A stretch of DNA of 64,000 nucleotides. Origin: Rhizomucor pusillus. Taxonomy: Eukaryota; Mucoromycota; Mucoromycetes; Mucorales; Lichtheimiaceae. Numbering within the stretch: position 1 is the stretch's first letter; each line of letters starts with the position of its first letter. The position numbers were made by a program, and so were the translations under genes. Below, piece by piece: positions 48,925 through 62,579 of the stretch. Location of the stretch: assembly GCA_900175165.2 (NCBI GenBank), contig FWWN02000626.1:35212-99211 (forward strand), given 5' to 3'. Under the pieces are notes generated by a model. It made no database searches, was not told the DNA's origin, and saw only the letters and a list, made by a program, of their open reading frames with translations.

Positions 48925-51269
48925 CTAGTTGCAACGCGAGATAGGAGCCTCGTCGCCACCGGCTGACCACAAAGCCAGAGTGATGGCAGTCGCATATGTC
49001 ATTGACATTACACCGAAAATGATGATAACAATATCGGCGGCTTTCTGTCGCCAGTTTCGCGCAACGGCCTTGATGTGGAATAGAGGCGGGTAAACAGTGC
49101 ACAGAGGTACACAGAATAAGGATCCAACCATCGATACAAACTTGTCCAAATCGCTCGATCCTGCAATAGCGATACAAGCACATGCAATGACTGCTGCAAG
49201 CCGGAATCCGTTCTTTTGCCACTTGACAATCGGATTATGTTTTCCGGATTTGGTGAATAGAAAGTTTTCCACAATGCGGATAGCAGGAAACAGCTGTAAC
49301 GGGATCGAGAGACAAATGGCGAGAGCATACAGGGCTTGAACTGTGTTGACTACTGGTGTTGCTGGCATGTTTAGCAATATGACCGTCTGTACGTTGCTGC
49401 CAAACGCCAGGTAGGATATAAAGCCGACTGATAGGAAAATGAGTGTGATAAACACCATCGTGCCAGATAGAACCTTTGGGAACTTTCGTGGCTCTTCCAT
49501 GGACTCTGTAATGGGTATAACAAGGCCAACGCCTTCGTAGGTGAACACTGCAGTGCCAATGAACATTGGGAAGGATTTAACATTGATAATCCAGTCGACT
49601 TCCGCTATTCCGGTCGCAGCAAGCGTGATAAAGTCGTAGTAATAGAGGTATATGAGACCGATTAGGATGAAGAGGTCTGCAATAAGTGCAAATGATGAAA
49701 GTTTTTGGATTTTTCGGACCATTGATAGAGGTGCAAACACAGCGATCTGCGCTAGGATAAGCGCGGATAGTGGCACATGCATTTGGCACTGTGACAAGGC
49801 TTCAATGAGCGCTTGCACGTTTTGCGACACAAACACCATATATGCGCAGACGAATCCAACCTACGGTACATTCTGAGAATCGTAAGCATAATATATATTA
49901 CAGATATTTTTATTACCTGAGAAAATGTTATAGACGTTAAGACTGCAAGTCGCATAGAGCGGCCATACAGGATACCGCCAATATCACCAAAGGATACCGG
50001 GACTTTGTTTCGTGTCTCGACCAAAAGCAGGAAGCTGTAAAGCGAGATAACCGCAATGGCTGTCAGCAAACCAGTGGAGAAGAATAAACCACCATTGTGG
50101 AACCTGTGAAAATGCACTTCGGTCAGTCATCCGAAAACGGTTAATACGACCAACTTTAAACTGTAACGACTCACGCTTTCGGTAAGAACATGACGCCTAA
50201 TTCACAGTGTCGTTAGGAAGGATGTTACGCGGACTAGACAGGAGAAAGAAAAAGAGACAGATAACTTGCCAGTTCCCACAAACGATTTGAGTAGTAAAAA
50301 GACAGCTTTTGCGGGAGTCGCTGTACCCTGCACGGCATTTTCTTGCGCTCGTCTTATTAAGCGAGCAGCTCGGTCAGAGCCATCGCCATCCTCATGCCCG
50401 TTATCGCGCCATCTCCGTCTTCGCAGCAAAGTCGTACGCTCATCCAGAATATCTTCATCTTCTTCGTCTTCTGAATCACTCAAGTCCTCGCCACCGAAAT
50501 GTCCATATAAAGCCAAGAAATCCACAAAGGTCCGTGTCATCCAGTGAGGCGGCTCCTTTCCTTGCCGCGCAGCCTTGTCGTATACAAAGTATCGGCGGAA
50601 TCCTCCAGGATTTCGCAAGCGTGCAAGTGCAGGGTCTGACGGTTCATTTCTTGGAACATAGAATGATTGGGAACGAGTGCGCCGTGCCTGTTCGGCATCC
50701 AAGTCCTCTGCCCATTTGTATATATCGTGTGTAATAGCACCTCCTGGCAGCTGATGAACAGACCGAACACCGGAGGCGGAAGATGCACCTCCATCGGAAA
50801 CAACAGACCCGTCGCGTCCAGACTGATTGCTTGCAACTCTTTGGACAGAAGAACCAAACACAGAAGCTGCAGGAGATGTTTCTACTAGGTGGCGTTTAAC
50901 GACCTTGGCCACTTGATCCTCCGGGAGGTCGACAGACAGTGTATTATCATCATAGTTGTACGTGGGCGTGGACAAGGGCCGAAATAAGTTACCACTGGAG
51001 GTCGTGGGTACATTCTCAAGGTCTGTACTTCCATAGGACTGTACAGAGTGGATGCTGCGCGGTGGAGAGGTGCTATAGCGGACGTTCGGAGGAACAGGCG
51101 AGCTGCCTAGGCGGGCTATGGAGGCCGCGCGATCAAAGGAACTGGAGAGTACGTTGGCGTCGCTGTTGCCACCAGCAGCGTTTTCTTCTTCGCCGCTAGT
51201 GGTGCCATTTCTATCAGCTTCACGCGATCTGTAATTTCGCTTGGCATTAACGGGCAAAGGGGAGGACAT
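48925..51269 (-). CDS. AVT3: Vacuolar amino acid exporter, AVT3/AVT4 type
   Basis: AAAP-family transporter expected in the vacuolar membrane, exporting neutral amino acids to the cytosol. Exons are 51269-50270, 50196-50175, 50103-49917 and 49860-48925, giving 714 residues. The N-terminal ~330 residues are Ser/acidic and disordered, typical of fungal Avt3. The transporter domain begins TPAKAVFLLLKSFVGTG, crossing introns 1 and 2 into VMFLPKAFHNGGLLFS, then about eleven membrane spans with ITFSQVGFVCAYMVFVSQN, FTYEGVGLVIPITESMEEP and the C-terminal VYPPLFHIKAVARNW. Exon 2 is a 22-nt micro-exon. Intron 1 has a GC donor (GCAAGT), the only way to complete GTGV in frame. It lies 273 bp from LSM5, same strand. 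Confidence 0.92.
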
Positions 51270-51729
51270 GTCAATTCACACCGTGTTTGTAAGGAAAAGA
51301 GAGACAGTGAAGGTCAAAGAGACAACTTGGCTGCAGCAGTTCCCCTGAAACATGGCCTTCACACTTTGCCAAATCAGTGTTTGTTTGCATCATCGTAGGA
51401 CGTCATTGAACTGCTGCTGCATCAGAGTGATCAAATGCGGGAATTGGACGGTTCGGAATGGGCGATTTGTGCAACCTTTTTCCAGAGCAATCACTTTTGT
51501 AATGAATGCGCTGGGCACAGGTCCCCTTCTTTCACAGCATTGGTCCCTACCCCATCTGACTATGTTCCAATGCTTACCAAAATGCTGGTGGCTAGGGTCC
51601 GTCTTTTGTACCTTGAACATCGTGTATCATAGTGCTAACTTTATTGTTGTGGCATAAACATTGACAGGAACATTGTGATAACCATATGTTGGTTAAACTA
51701 TGTAATAAGCCGTAAACGGTAACGATTGA
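51270..51729. promoter_or_regulatory. Upstream region of AVT3
   Basis: 460 bp between the AVT3 start and the stop of the next minus-strand gene. A 101-codon plus-strand ORF (51352-51657) has no domain and is probably chance. Otherwise only AT-rich 3' sequence is seen. Confidence 0.4.
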
Positions 51730-52814
51730 CTATGCCTCGCTTTGCGCCTGTGTTTCTTGCCGATCGAGGAACTGATGTCTGTAATTATTCTTCTCGACCC
51801 ATCTCTTGGTCAGGATACTGCACCGAATTGAGCTAATGGAGCCGATCAAAGACATGACTGTGCTGACGACAGCGACAATAATGGTCCCGTATGTCACGAT
51901 CTGATCTGCTGACAGGCTAGTGGCCTCGACCATGATAACCCGGATCACGAACTCTGCAAGGAGGCTGACGCCCCATCCAGTCGTCAACAAATAATGATGG
52001 ATCCGGATCTCGGCTATTTGGGTCCACATCCATTCTGGCATTGGCATTTCGTGCTCTGCCCCTGTTTGATCCGTCCAGCGGTACGGCGGATTCTCCGCGA
52101 AGAACTGAGCCGTCATGATAAAAGTCAATGGCCTGTTTGTTAGCCAGACAGTACGGATGGGAATCAGAGTCACCAAGAAGAGTAACCCCATGATACCAGT
52201 CACAGCTGAATCACGGAGCAGCGCAGCGCGTGCATCACCTGTTGGAAAACAGTGGAAATTTTTCTGTTCAACCACAAAGCCTGTCTGCAGAAATTGCACG
52301 GAATATTCTTACCTGTAACCACGGAGACAATTCCGGAAATGATAAATGCCAATACGGAAAGTGCTCCGATCATATCAACTCTTTTCTTTTGCCAAAAGGT
52401 AAAAGCAACGTAGATCAATGATGGAATACCAGAAATCAGGAGTGCCCATACAGGTTCAAGCACCGTACGCAGACCATAGTAAAGCGCAAGAGGTAGGCCG
52501 ATTGTGGCTATCAGCATGAATAATAAGTTGCCAAACGTCTTGAGACGATTTTTTGAGTGTCGAAAGGTCCATTCCCATGGATTATCGTAATAGCGAGGAT
52601 CAACGCTGGAACCTATAGAGTCGCAGTCACCGTCTTTGCTTGCATTAGGGATCGGTTCTTGGCCTTTTGATCCGACTCTTTTTGAAGTCTTGTTCGTGTC
52701 AGTCATTGATATCAACGACTCATGGCTTGAATGTTTACTGTTCAGTCTTTGCTCGTCAGACGAGCGAGGGAGAGTGTGTGGCTGCTGTTTAAGTGAATTG
52801 TCACCGGTGACCAT
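51730..52814 (-). CDS. VC0807-like multi-pass membrane protein
   Basis: Two exons (52814-52313 and 52238-51730), 336 residues. After a ~90-residue polar head there are about six membrane spans, with NLLFMLIATIGLPLALYYGL first and IVTYGTIIVAVVSTVMSLIG last. In between are DSAVTGIMGLLFLVTLIPIR and a WMWTQIAEIRIHHYLLTTGWG segment. The domain pattern (paired helices with RDS and a F/Y-R-W middle) matches the VC0807/intracellular-septation-like superfamily found widely in fungi and bacteria; no biochemical role is established. The intron joins VVTG to DARAALLRDS in frame. Confidence 0.75.
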
Positions 52815-53019
52815 ACTTTCAGAGCAAGATCAAAAAATTGTCTTATCTGCATTGCTTTTATATGTATGAATTTACATTAATTATGGCGTAGCTATCCTGT
52901 TTTAAGCTAAGCTGCTCAGCAATTGGGCGGTGGAAATTCATCGTCGAGGTAACAATGCATGAAAAAAGAATGATCTACAAGGAAAAACTGGAAATATTTT
53001 TACGGTGCAGTGCTCAGCT

Positions 53020-53928
53020 TTAATCCTCCTCATTATCATCATCGTTATCCTCACGGAATCTTGGATTCTGCAACGTGATAGGGTTTGATGAGATATGGCT
53101 ACACTCTTTCCATCTCCATCCAGATCACACCTGTTCTCTTTGGCGTTTTCGTCCCGTATCAAGATCTTCGTCTCTTTCGCGTTTCCTCGTTGCTAAACAG
53201 GAAGAGTAAGCAGTACGTTGGATTTTGTCTTTGCTGCTGCGCGTCACGTACCCGGTGCATCAGCACCTCGACTGACATATTCATCAGCGCCCTTTGGCAC
53301 TTCTCGAATGGCCTCATAGTTTTCTCGCAATTTCTGCTCACGCTCGCGCTCGAGCTGCTGTCTCATGCGATGGCCCCAACCACCTCTACCTGGATCGTAT
53401 TCCATACGATATTCATCGCGTACCTGTCCTCCGCTTTTACCACGTCCATACTGTCGACCCTCTTTGAAACCAGGATCCAGGTCACATCGAATAACGCGTT
53501 CGTCAAGCTTCGTGCCATTAACATACTTCATGCAATCAAGTGCATCGCTCCTATGGTAGTATCTACAACACATCCATTTGAGTTTTCATGCTTTGAACGA
53601 GTGCTGTTGCAGAGTCGCTGCATACTCAACAAAACAGAATCCGCAAGGCGTCTTTTGGTTTCGGTCCAGACCCATGATGATACGCTTAATCTCGCCACAC
53701 TTTGAAAACAATTCATAGATTTGTTCTTCGGTTGTGTAAAATGACAGGTTGCCGACATATAAAGTCGAAGAAGTGGACAGTTCATCCTTGAACTGATCTG
53801 ATGTGCCCTATCGCGCAAAGTCGTTAGGGCGTGCAGTTCATAGTTTGCTGGAGCCGTATTTGTCATACTTGGTATTGTAAATCGCGGTAGCTGGAAGGCA
53901 CCGCGAGTGAACTGACTATGCTTGCCAT
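53020..53928 (-). CDS. CBC2: Nuclear cap-binding protein small subunit (CBP20)
   Basis: RRM protein that binds the 7-methylguanosine cap with CBP80 and guides splicing and export. Exons are 53928-53869, 53807-53626, 53562-53252, 53192-53131 and 53067-53020, giving 220 residues. RNP2 is [20 protein letters not shown] and RNP1 is [14 protein letters not shown] across intron 2. The cap-pocket tyrosines sit in the expected positions, and [19 protein letters not shown] plus [17 protein letters not shown] match the family precisely. The tail is charged and acidic ([15 protein letters not shown]). It shares a 164-bp divergent promoter with mS33. Confidence 0.95.
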
Positions 53929-54092
53929 TTTCGTTGTGTGAGGGAGGGAAGAGAGCAAAAGCAGCACGACGGCAGTGGCCTGCCATTGGAGCGGGGCAAG
54001 ATCCCAAAGAGCGTCACGATTTTTGTTGCCAGTTCAGCAGCGGCAAACCGCCCTCCCGATTTTGCCTCGCTCGGCTCAACACAACCTAATCA
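53929..54092. promoter_or_regulatory. Compact bidirectional promoter CBC2 / mS33
   Basis: Only 164 bp separate the divergent start codons of CBC2 and RSM27, so both promoters and leaders overlap. No TATA box is obvious. Confidence 0.6.
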
Positions 54093-54471
54093 ATGGCATC
54101 ACCGGCGCCTCAAAGACTGCAACAACTGGCTCAATTGTCCTGCAAACTGTTCGGCAATGTATACAATCCCACCGCTGCACGGACAGGCAACAAAGTCCTT
54201 CGCAAACGATTGCTAGGTCCTACAATGACTTCCTACTATCCTCAACGGCTTGTCCACTTCCGGGACATTAAGGCATTGTACCCCACGCTCAACCTTATCG
54301 ACTTGGACGAAAAGGCTCGTCTCGATGAAATTGCACGACTCAAGAGAAGAGGAAAGGGTGCACCACCAAAAGGTACTGTATCTCAGCAACCGAGATCTGT
54401 GCGATTCAAAGACTAACGTCAGTTGCATCTCAACAGGCAAAGGCAAACGTGCCTCCAACAAGAAGAAATAA
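54093..54471 (+). CDS. RSM27: Mitochondrial small-subunit ribosomal protein mS33
   Basis: Two exons (54093-54372 and 54437-54471), 104 residues. The family core is clear: LAQLSCKLFGNVYNPTAART, then KVLRKRLLGPTMTSYYP and ALYPTLNLIDLDEKARLDEI, with a basic GKGKRAS...KKK end added by exon 2. mS33 is a eukaryote-specific mitoribosome small-subunit protein. The start ATG is the first in frame and immediately precedes the conserved region. Confidence 0.9.
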
Positions 54472-55093
54472 TCGAGCTTTTGTTTCCCATATTCATGTAT
54501 ATATAAATGTCCCTATTAGATCCAGTGAATACGTTTACGTTGCTACGTCGCAATCTTTCAACAACTGCACTTTCTTTGACCACAACGATGTCGAAAAGTT
54601 TACATGTCCTTGCTAAAGCTGATAACAGCGCGTGGGGATGGGAGAGCCCGAATGGAACTAGGATCTTTGAGGTTAATCCTGAAAAAGCATTCTAACTGTT
54701 AGCATGCGGCGCCCGGATTGTTGTTAATTACCAGCAGGAAGAAGGGAATGAGAGCGAGGGAGAGAAACGGGATAGATTATTATCAACTACTTTGCACCCT
54801 AGCACCTGTGAATATTTGCATTCCTGTGCGCGTTTAAAAATGCTCTTTGGAGATAACAGTGGCTGAACCACAAGGGGGTCGATTGTCCCTGAGAATGATG
54901 GAGGATCCGAATAACTGGCTTTCAAAAGAAGTTAAAAGACTTCAAGACGTGCCGAGAGCTACTTTTCTTCCGAACATTTGCTCCCAACTCTTGTCCAACC
55001 TCACTTTATTGCGACTTTCCTCCCTTCTCTTTCCTTAACGACAACGTGTAACCACTACATTGTGCTTGTCGCGTAGATCGATTGTGCATCGAA
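54472..55093. other. Intergenic region mS33 / DUF726
   Basis: 622 bp. Two short open frames stand out slightly: 54588-54695 (35 codons from its ATG, MSKSLHVLAKADN...) and a frame at about 54847-55038. The second reads protein-like for its first 40 codons (EITVAEPQGGRLSLRMMEDP). Neither has a recognisable domain or a splice path into the next gene, so they are not called as genes. Confidence 0.4.
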
Positions 55094-58000
55094 ATGGAGG
55101 AAAATGCAGACAATCCCGCTGTCAAGTATAGTGATGTGCATCTCAGGACCCAAGATGAAGCTCAGAACTCTAGTTTGGATTGTAAGGGACTACACACCAA
55201 CTTGAAGGACGCGGCGGCAGCAAGTTCTGTCGACGATGCGCCCTCCAGTATCCAAAGCGCTAAAAATAGCGCCGGGGATATAGGAAAATCTATAGATAAC
55301 GCTCCCGCCGACACTGCTGGACTTGATCAAGACGACAACCGCCAAAAGACGGAACACACAGCAACTGTTACCAACGACGACGAGTCACACCCCGCTGTTA
55401 CGACAGAAAAGGATGAGACACCGCAAACAGTAGAGAAGAAGGATGCAAAGGAAACAGCGTTGATGACACCCAGCGTCGAAGAATGCACAATCGATGACGA
55501 TCATGTTTCACAAACGTCTGGAAAGTCTGTGCAACCACCTGCAGCTGATGCGGATGGGCCACCAGCACCGCTCACCGAAGCTACTTTGGCCGAGAACAGC
55601 AAAAAGCAGGAGAACGATACGGCCGACAATGCAGCGCCGTCCATGTCTACCAACAGCGCAATCCGCGCATGGGCTGCCACGTTGCCAGAGGTTCCTGACT
55701 CTGTCAAGGACGCGAATGTCGGACCTGCGCATATCTTCGAAATACAGCCAACTAAAGAAGAAGAACATGAGGAAACAGCTAAAGACGAGCCGCGGATACA
55801 GGAAACAAAAGATGTTTTCACGGATACCCAGAAGATTGCCTATGTTGGTCTGTGCGCTCTGACAAGTCTGGAAGTCGTCCACGATTTCGAAGGCAAAGAT
55901 TTCACTTATGCACGTATGAGTGCTGGCAACTGGCAGCGAAAATTGATGAGGATGCTGTATGCACACATGGATATATCCAATGAAGGTACTCACAGTGGCT
56001 TTCTGGTTGGGAATTATCGCTGAAGAGATTAACATCTTCCAGAAATCAAAATGATTGAATCATTATCTACACACAAGATTTTGCCTACCGATCTTGTACA
56101 TCAGTTCGTCGCCCAAGGCGAAACTGCCACCGTGGATATGACAGGTTTTCACAAAGTTCGCCAAGAAAGATCAGATTATCAAAAACCGGCACCTGGGCTA
56201 AACAACGAGCGAACATCGGAAAGCGACAGCGGTCATGCATCCTCCACCGGGAACCGCGAATCCATGTCATCAGACAAGTCGGGCAAAACCGAAAGAGAAT
56301 CCAAAGCAAGTGCTAGCCAACATACAGCAACACCTTCGTCTACTTGCGATGAAAAGGATGGTCAATTTATCATTGATCTACGTTGGACAGTCATGTGCGA
56401 TTTGTTGTTGCTATGCCTCAGCTTGGAAAGCTACGATGCACGTTCCCGAGTATTTATTGCGCGAATGGCATCTTATCTTTCACTTGACTGGTTTCAAGTT
56501 ATCAAATTCGAAAAGAGAATTGCTGAGCACTTGCTGCAGGATGCCGCTTTAGCTTGGGAGACGGAAACGGTGACGAGCGTGGCCACAACCCAAACCTCAG
56601 CTACAGATCTGGAGGTCTCCGTACGAAACGATGCCGAACGAGAGGGCCGGAACAGACAGCGTCGCAAACGTCGATACGTCATGATCGGACTTGCGACCAT
56701 TGGTGGTGGACTTATCCTCGGTCTAAGTGCTGGTCTAATGGCTCCAGTTATTGCAGGAGGTCTCGGTACTATCCTAACAACTGTTGGAGTCACGGGTACC
56801 TCTGGTTTTCTCGGTGGCACGGCAGGCATTGCCCTCATTACGGGTGGTGCCACGACAATAGGAGGAGGTAAGCCTATAAACGAAAGTAACCATTGTTGCA
56901 TCGAGTGTTGATAAGTTCCGTTTCTTTCTCTGACGGATTTTACAAATTTCGGTTAAGGTCTTGGAGGTAAGATCAATACCAGGTTTCTATTTTTTTCAGG
57001 TATCTGACTTGCGTGCTTTAAAGCAAAAAGCATGAAACGACGCATGAAGACTATCAATACCTTTGAGTTCTCTCAAGTTAATGCAGATGATAACGTGAGT
57101 TGCATTGTTACCATTGCAGGGTAAGTACATTTTATCAGAAAGTCGAATACCTCATTCACTTACAGACTGACGGTGTGTTTATGGTAGATGGTTACCGAAG
57201 GGAGGTGGCAAAGATGCAGCTGCACTTCCGTTTACTGTATTGGATCCTGTCATGGGAGATCACTATTCGCTGTTTTGGGAACCTGAAATGCTCGAAGCAC
57301 TCGGCAGCGCATTCAAAATTTTTGCGACTGAAGTAGTTGCGTTTTCCATTCAGCAAGCATTAACTCATACAATTATGGGCGCACTTCTAGCCGGTCTGGC
57401 GTGGCCTTTAGCACTGACAAAGTTAGGCTATCTGGTTGATAATCCTTGGAACAATGGTCTCGATAGAGCCAGGTTAGCAGGTTTGATTTTGGCCGATTCT
57501 TTGATGAACCGAAATCTTGGTGCAAGACCTGTCACGCTGGTTGGATATTCACTTGGTGCTCGTGTTATCTTTTTCTGCTTATTGGAACTTGCGAGAGTTA
57601 ACGCATACGGTCTTGTGGAGAACGTTGCACTTTTCGGTACGCCAGTGAGTGCCTCCAAGTCGCAGTGGAAAGAATGCACAACCGTTGTGTCCGGTCGCTT
57701 TATCAATGGTTATGCTACTAGCGATTGGCTACTTGGTTTCCTCTTTCGAGCATCGACAGCTGGCTTGGGTAACGTGGCTGGTCTACGTGCCCTGGAACAC
57801 ATTGAAGGAAATCGTGTGCAGAACATCGACTGCACTGACTTGGTTAAAGGACACTTAAACTATCGCACTGCTATGCCAAAATTGCTCAAGCGTGCTGGGT
57901 TTGTTGTTACCTCGGAGGAGCTACCAAACTTTGTAAAAGAAAGAGAAGTTGACAAGGAACTCGAATTGGATCTTAGCGGAGCAGATGTAATGACTTACAC

Positions 58001-58840
58001 TGTATTGAATGGAAAGATGCAATGCTAACCTGTATACTTTAGGATTTGAAAACTTGCCGTCCAGCTACAATGGCCAAAGGCACTTCAGTCTCTTCCCTAT
58101 CTTCAGGGAAAGCTTCCATACAATACCCACCACCGAAACCACAAAGTGCATCTCCAACATCTATCTCGTCCCCCCCACGACCTAGCAACAGTAACAATGA
58201 CAACAATATACAATCTCCTCCTGAGCCTGAGAGAAACGAGGATACCAACCAACCATATAATGGATCGATAGATCAACCCGCAGCACCCACACCAGATACC
58301 CAAATATCTCAAACTCAAACTACGCCCTCGAGTTTATCACCGAAAGCAAAGGAATCTGACGATGCACAGCCAGCACCGGCACCAGACAGCAACACCAACA
58401 ACAATATGCCCGACGAAGATATCATTGCAGATATTCTTGCAAAAGCTGCTGCTGTATCGAAAACCTCAGGCAAAAAGTACAGCTCGTTGTCATCTGGCCG
58501 CGCCTCTATCCAAACTCGATCAGCTTCACCGAAACAATCCATCTCGGAATCCACGCGGATATCAGAGTCTGAGCGCAATTCATCACCGTCAATAGACGAC
58601 GGCAATAATACCTCATCAAGTAGATCTTCATCTTTCATATTCAGCAAACCATCATCATTATTCAAGGGCAAAAAGAAATATGGCGAGGATGATTCAGGGC
58701 AACGCGAATTATCGGAAGCAGGTATCGAAGTGAAGGAGATCAAGAGCACACTCGGACGCATGGTTGTACCGGATGATGTCGTGAATCCTATGCCTAAGAT
58801 AACGCTAGAGAAGCCCCAGTATGCGCGCATCAATCGGTAG
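55094..58840 (+). CDS. DUF726 / TMCO4-like alpha/beta-hydrolase membrane protein
   Basis: Six exons (55094-55985, 56043-56867, 56958-56966, 57024-57120, 57188-57986, 58043-58840), 1139 residues. The N-terminal ~240 residues are acidic, Thr/Ala/Lys-rich and disordered. Helical blocks follow, then two Gly-rich membrane segments (IGGGLILGLSAGLMAPVIAG and GFLGGTAGIALITGGATTIG). The hydrolase part has the nucleophile elbow VTLVGYSLGARVIFFC (G-x-S-x-G), PVMGDHYSLFWEPEML and a FINGYATSDWLLG motif, all diagnostic for DUF726. The last exon is a Ser-rich tail ending STLGRMVVPDDVVNPMPKIT. Exon 3 is a 9-nt micro-exon. A lipase/esterase activity at an internal membrane is likely, unproven for the family. 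Confidence 0.9.
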
Positions 58841-59057
58841 CTCCTTTATTTAAGAGGATGGAATAGATCTTTGTTCGTTCTCGTCTTCATGTAAAACTAT
58901 AAATAACAACAACAACCATTTTAATCATTTCGTGGCTTTGTGTTGGTTGCTTGGCAGATCGTCCCCTTCTCAGAATCAGCCGACGACGATTGAAGAACAG
59001 CAGCAGGCGGGTGTCAATTCAGGAACAGATTCCACCTTGCACACCTGTCAAACTCAA

Positions 59058-60224
59058 ATGCTTCGATATCTCGGCCTTCTTCGCCAACGCGCCGCCGTTG
59101 TAGCCCGACCCGCACCTCTTCGTAGACATGTTGGTCGTCTCTATTCCACTAGCAGCAGCGCCTCGCAGAAGCAAGGCGGCAGCGGTGGTCCCAGCGTTGC
59201 CGCCATGATTGCAGTTGCATCCATGGGTTTTGCGGCTTACAGCATGCTCGTCAAATCCAGAGAGGGTCAACGTAAGTAAATTGCAATGGCGTTATATTGA
59301 GAAGTACTTAGATGTTTGCAAACAGCTATCCCGGCAGCACGTAAAAAGGCCGAGGAACAAAAGGTTCAAGTGCAGCAGCAAGAGGAGACCCAGGCAAAGG
59401 GCGAAGAGCAGCAGCAGCAGCAAAAGTTCCCTGCATTCTCCTCTGACGAAGTCACTGTAGTCTTTGTCCTTGGTAAGATGCAAGAAAGGAGGAATGATAG
59501 AATATGTTTATCTCTAAGGCATATCTGTTGCATCAATAGGTGGACCCGGTGCAGGCAAGGGTACTCAGTGCGAGAACCTTGAGCGAGACTATGGCTTCGT
59601 GCATTTGTCTGGTAATAATGTGATATACTGAGTACGATATATCTGGATAATAACGGCTAATATGATTTTAGCTGGTGATTTGTTGCGTGCGGAGCAAAAG
59701 CGACCTGGATCAAAGTACGGTGAATTGATCAACAACTACATTCGCGATGGATTGATCGTTCCTATGGAAGTTACCATTGCACTTTTGGAAAATGCCATGA
59801 AGGAAGCCATGCAGACTTCAAAGACGACTCGCTTCTTGATCGATGGTTTCCCACGAAAGATGGACCAGGCTATCAAGTTTGAGGAAGTGGTAAGTAGAAA
59901 ATGCTTGTTTGATTTTTGCGGTTCGTCGATGTTTACAATGCATGCAAGGTTGTACCATCCAAACTCGTTCTTTATTTTGAGTGCCCAGAGGAAATCATGC
60001 TTCAGCGATTGTTGAAACGTGGAGAGAGCTCTGGTCGCATTGATGATAACATTGAGTCCATCAAGAAACGATTCCGAGTGTTCAAGGACACTAGTTACCC
60101 CGTCATTGAGGCATTTGAAAAGCAAAATAAGGTCAAGACTATCTCTTGCAACCAATCTGTCGAGGAAGTCTACGCACAGGTTCGCAAGGTCTTTGATGAA
60201 ATATTTTCGCAAGAAGCCAAATAG
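59058..60224 (+). CDS. URA6: UMP/CMP (uridylate) kinase, URA6 type, with N-terminal targeting/anchor
   Basis: Phosphorylates UMP and CMP with ATP in pyrimidine synthesis. Exons are 59058-59271, 59326-59472, 59540-59611, 59672-59889 and 59949-60224, giving 308 residues. The first ~110 are an Arg-rich leader ([20 protein letters not shown]), a hydrophobic span ([18 protein letters not shown]) and a Gln/Glu-rich linker. The kinase has the P-loop [14 protein letters not shown], the NMP-binding [44 protein letters not shown] and the lid [14 protein letters not shown]. Lid and core match Ura6 rather than adenylate kinase (short lid). Leader and span imply mitochondrial or membrane placement, an addition to the ~200-residue yeast enzyme. 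Confidence 0.92.
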
Positions 60225-60385
60225 ACGATTTTTTGAAAACAAGTAATGTAGCATTCATGAGATAAACTAATTTATGCAATACAGTGAATTTTTTACCTAT
60301 TGCTCAACCTTCGCAAATACTATCATGAATGTGATGGGAAGAATTGTGAAAATAGATATACTGTACAAGTTTATTAATGTTATGC

Positions 60386-62579
<2,194 letters not shown>

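Noticed and set aside
53085..53705. 206-codon plus-strand ORF
   Set aside because: Entirely antisense to CBC2 exons, whose protein is unambiguous.
54507..54695. 62-codon ORF between mS33 and the DUF726 gene
   Set aside because: No domain, no splice path, and composition is not clearly coding; noted in the intergenic entry only.
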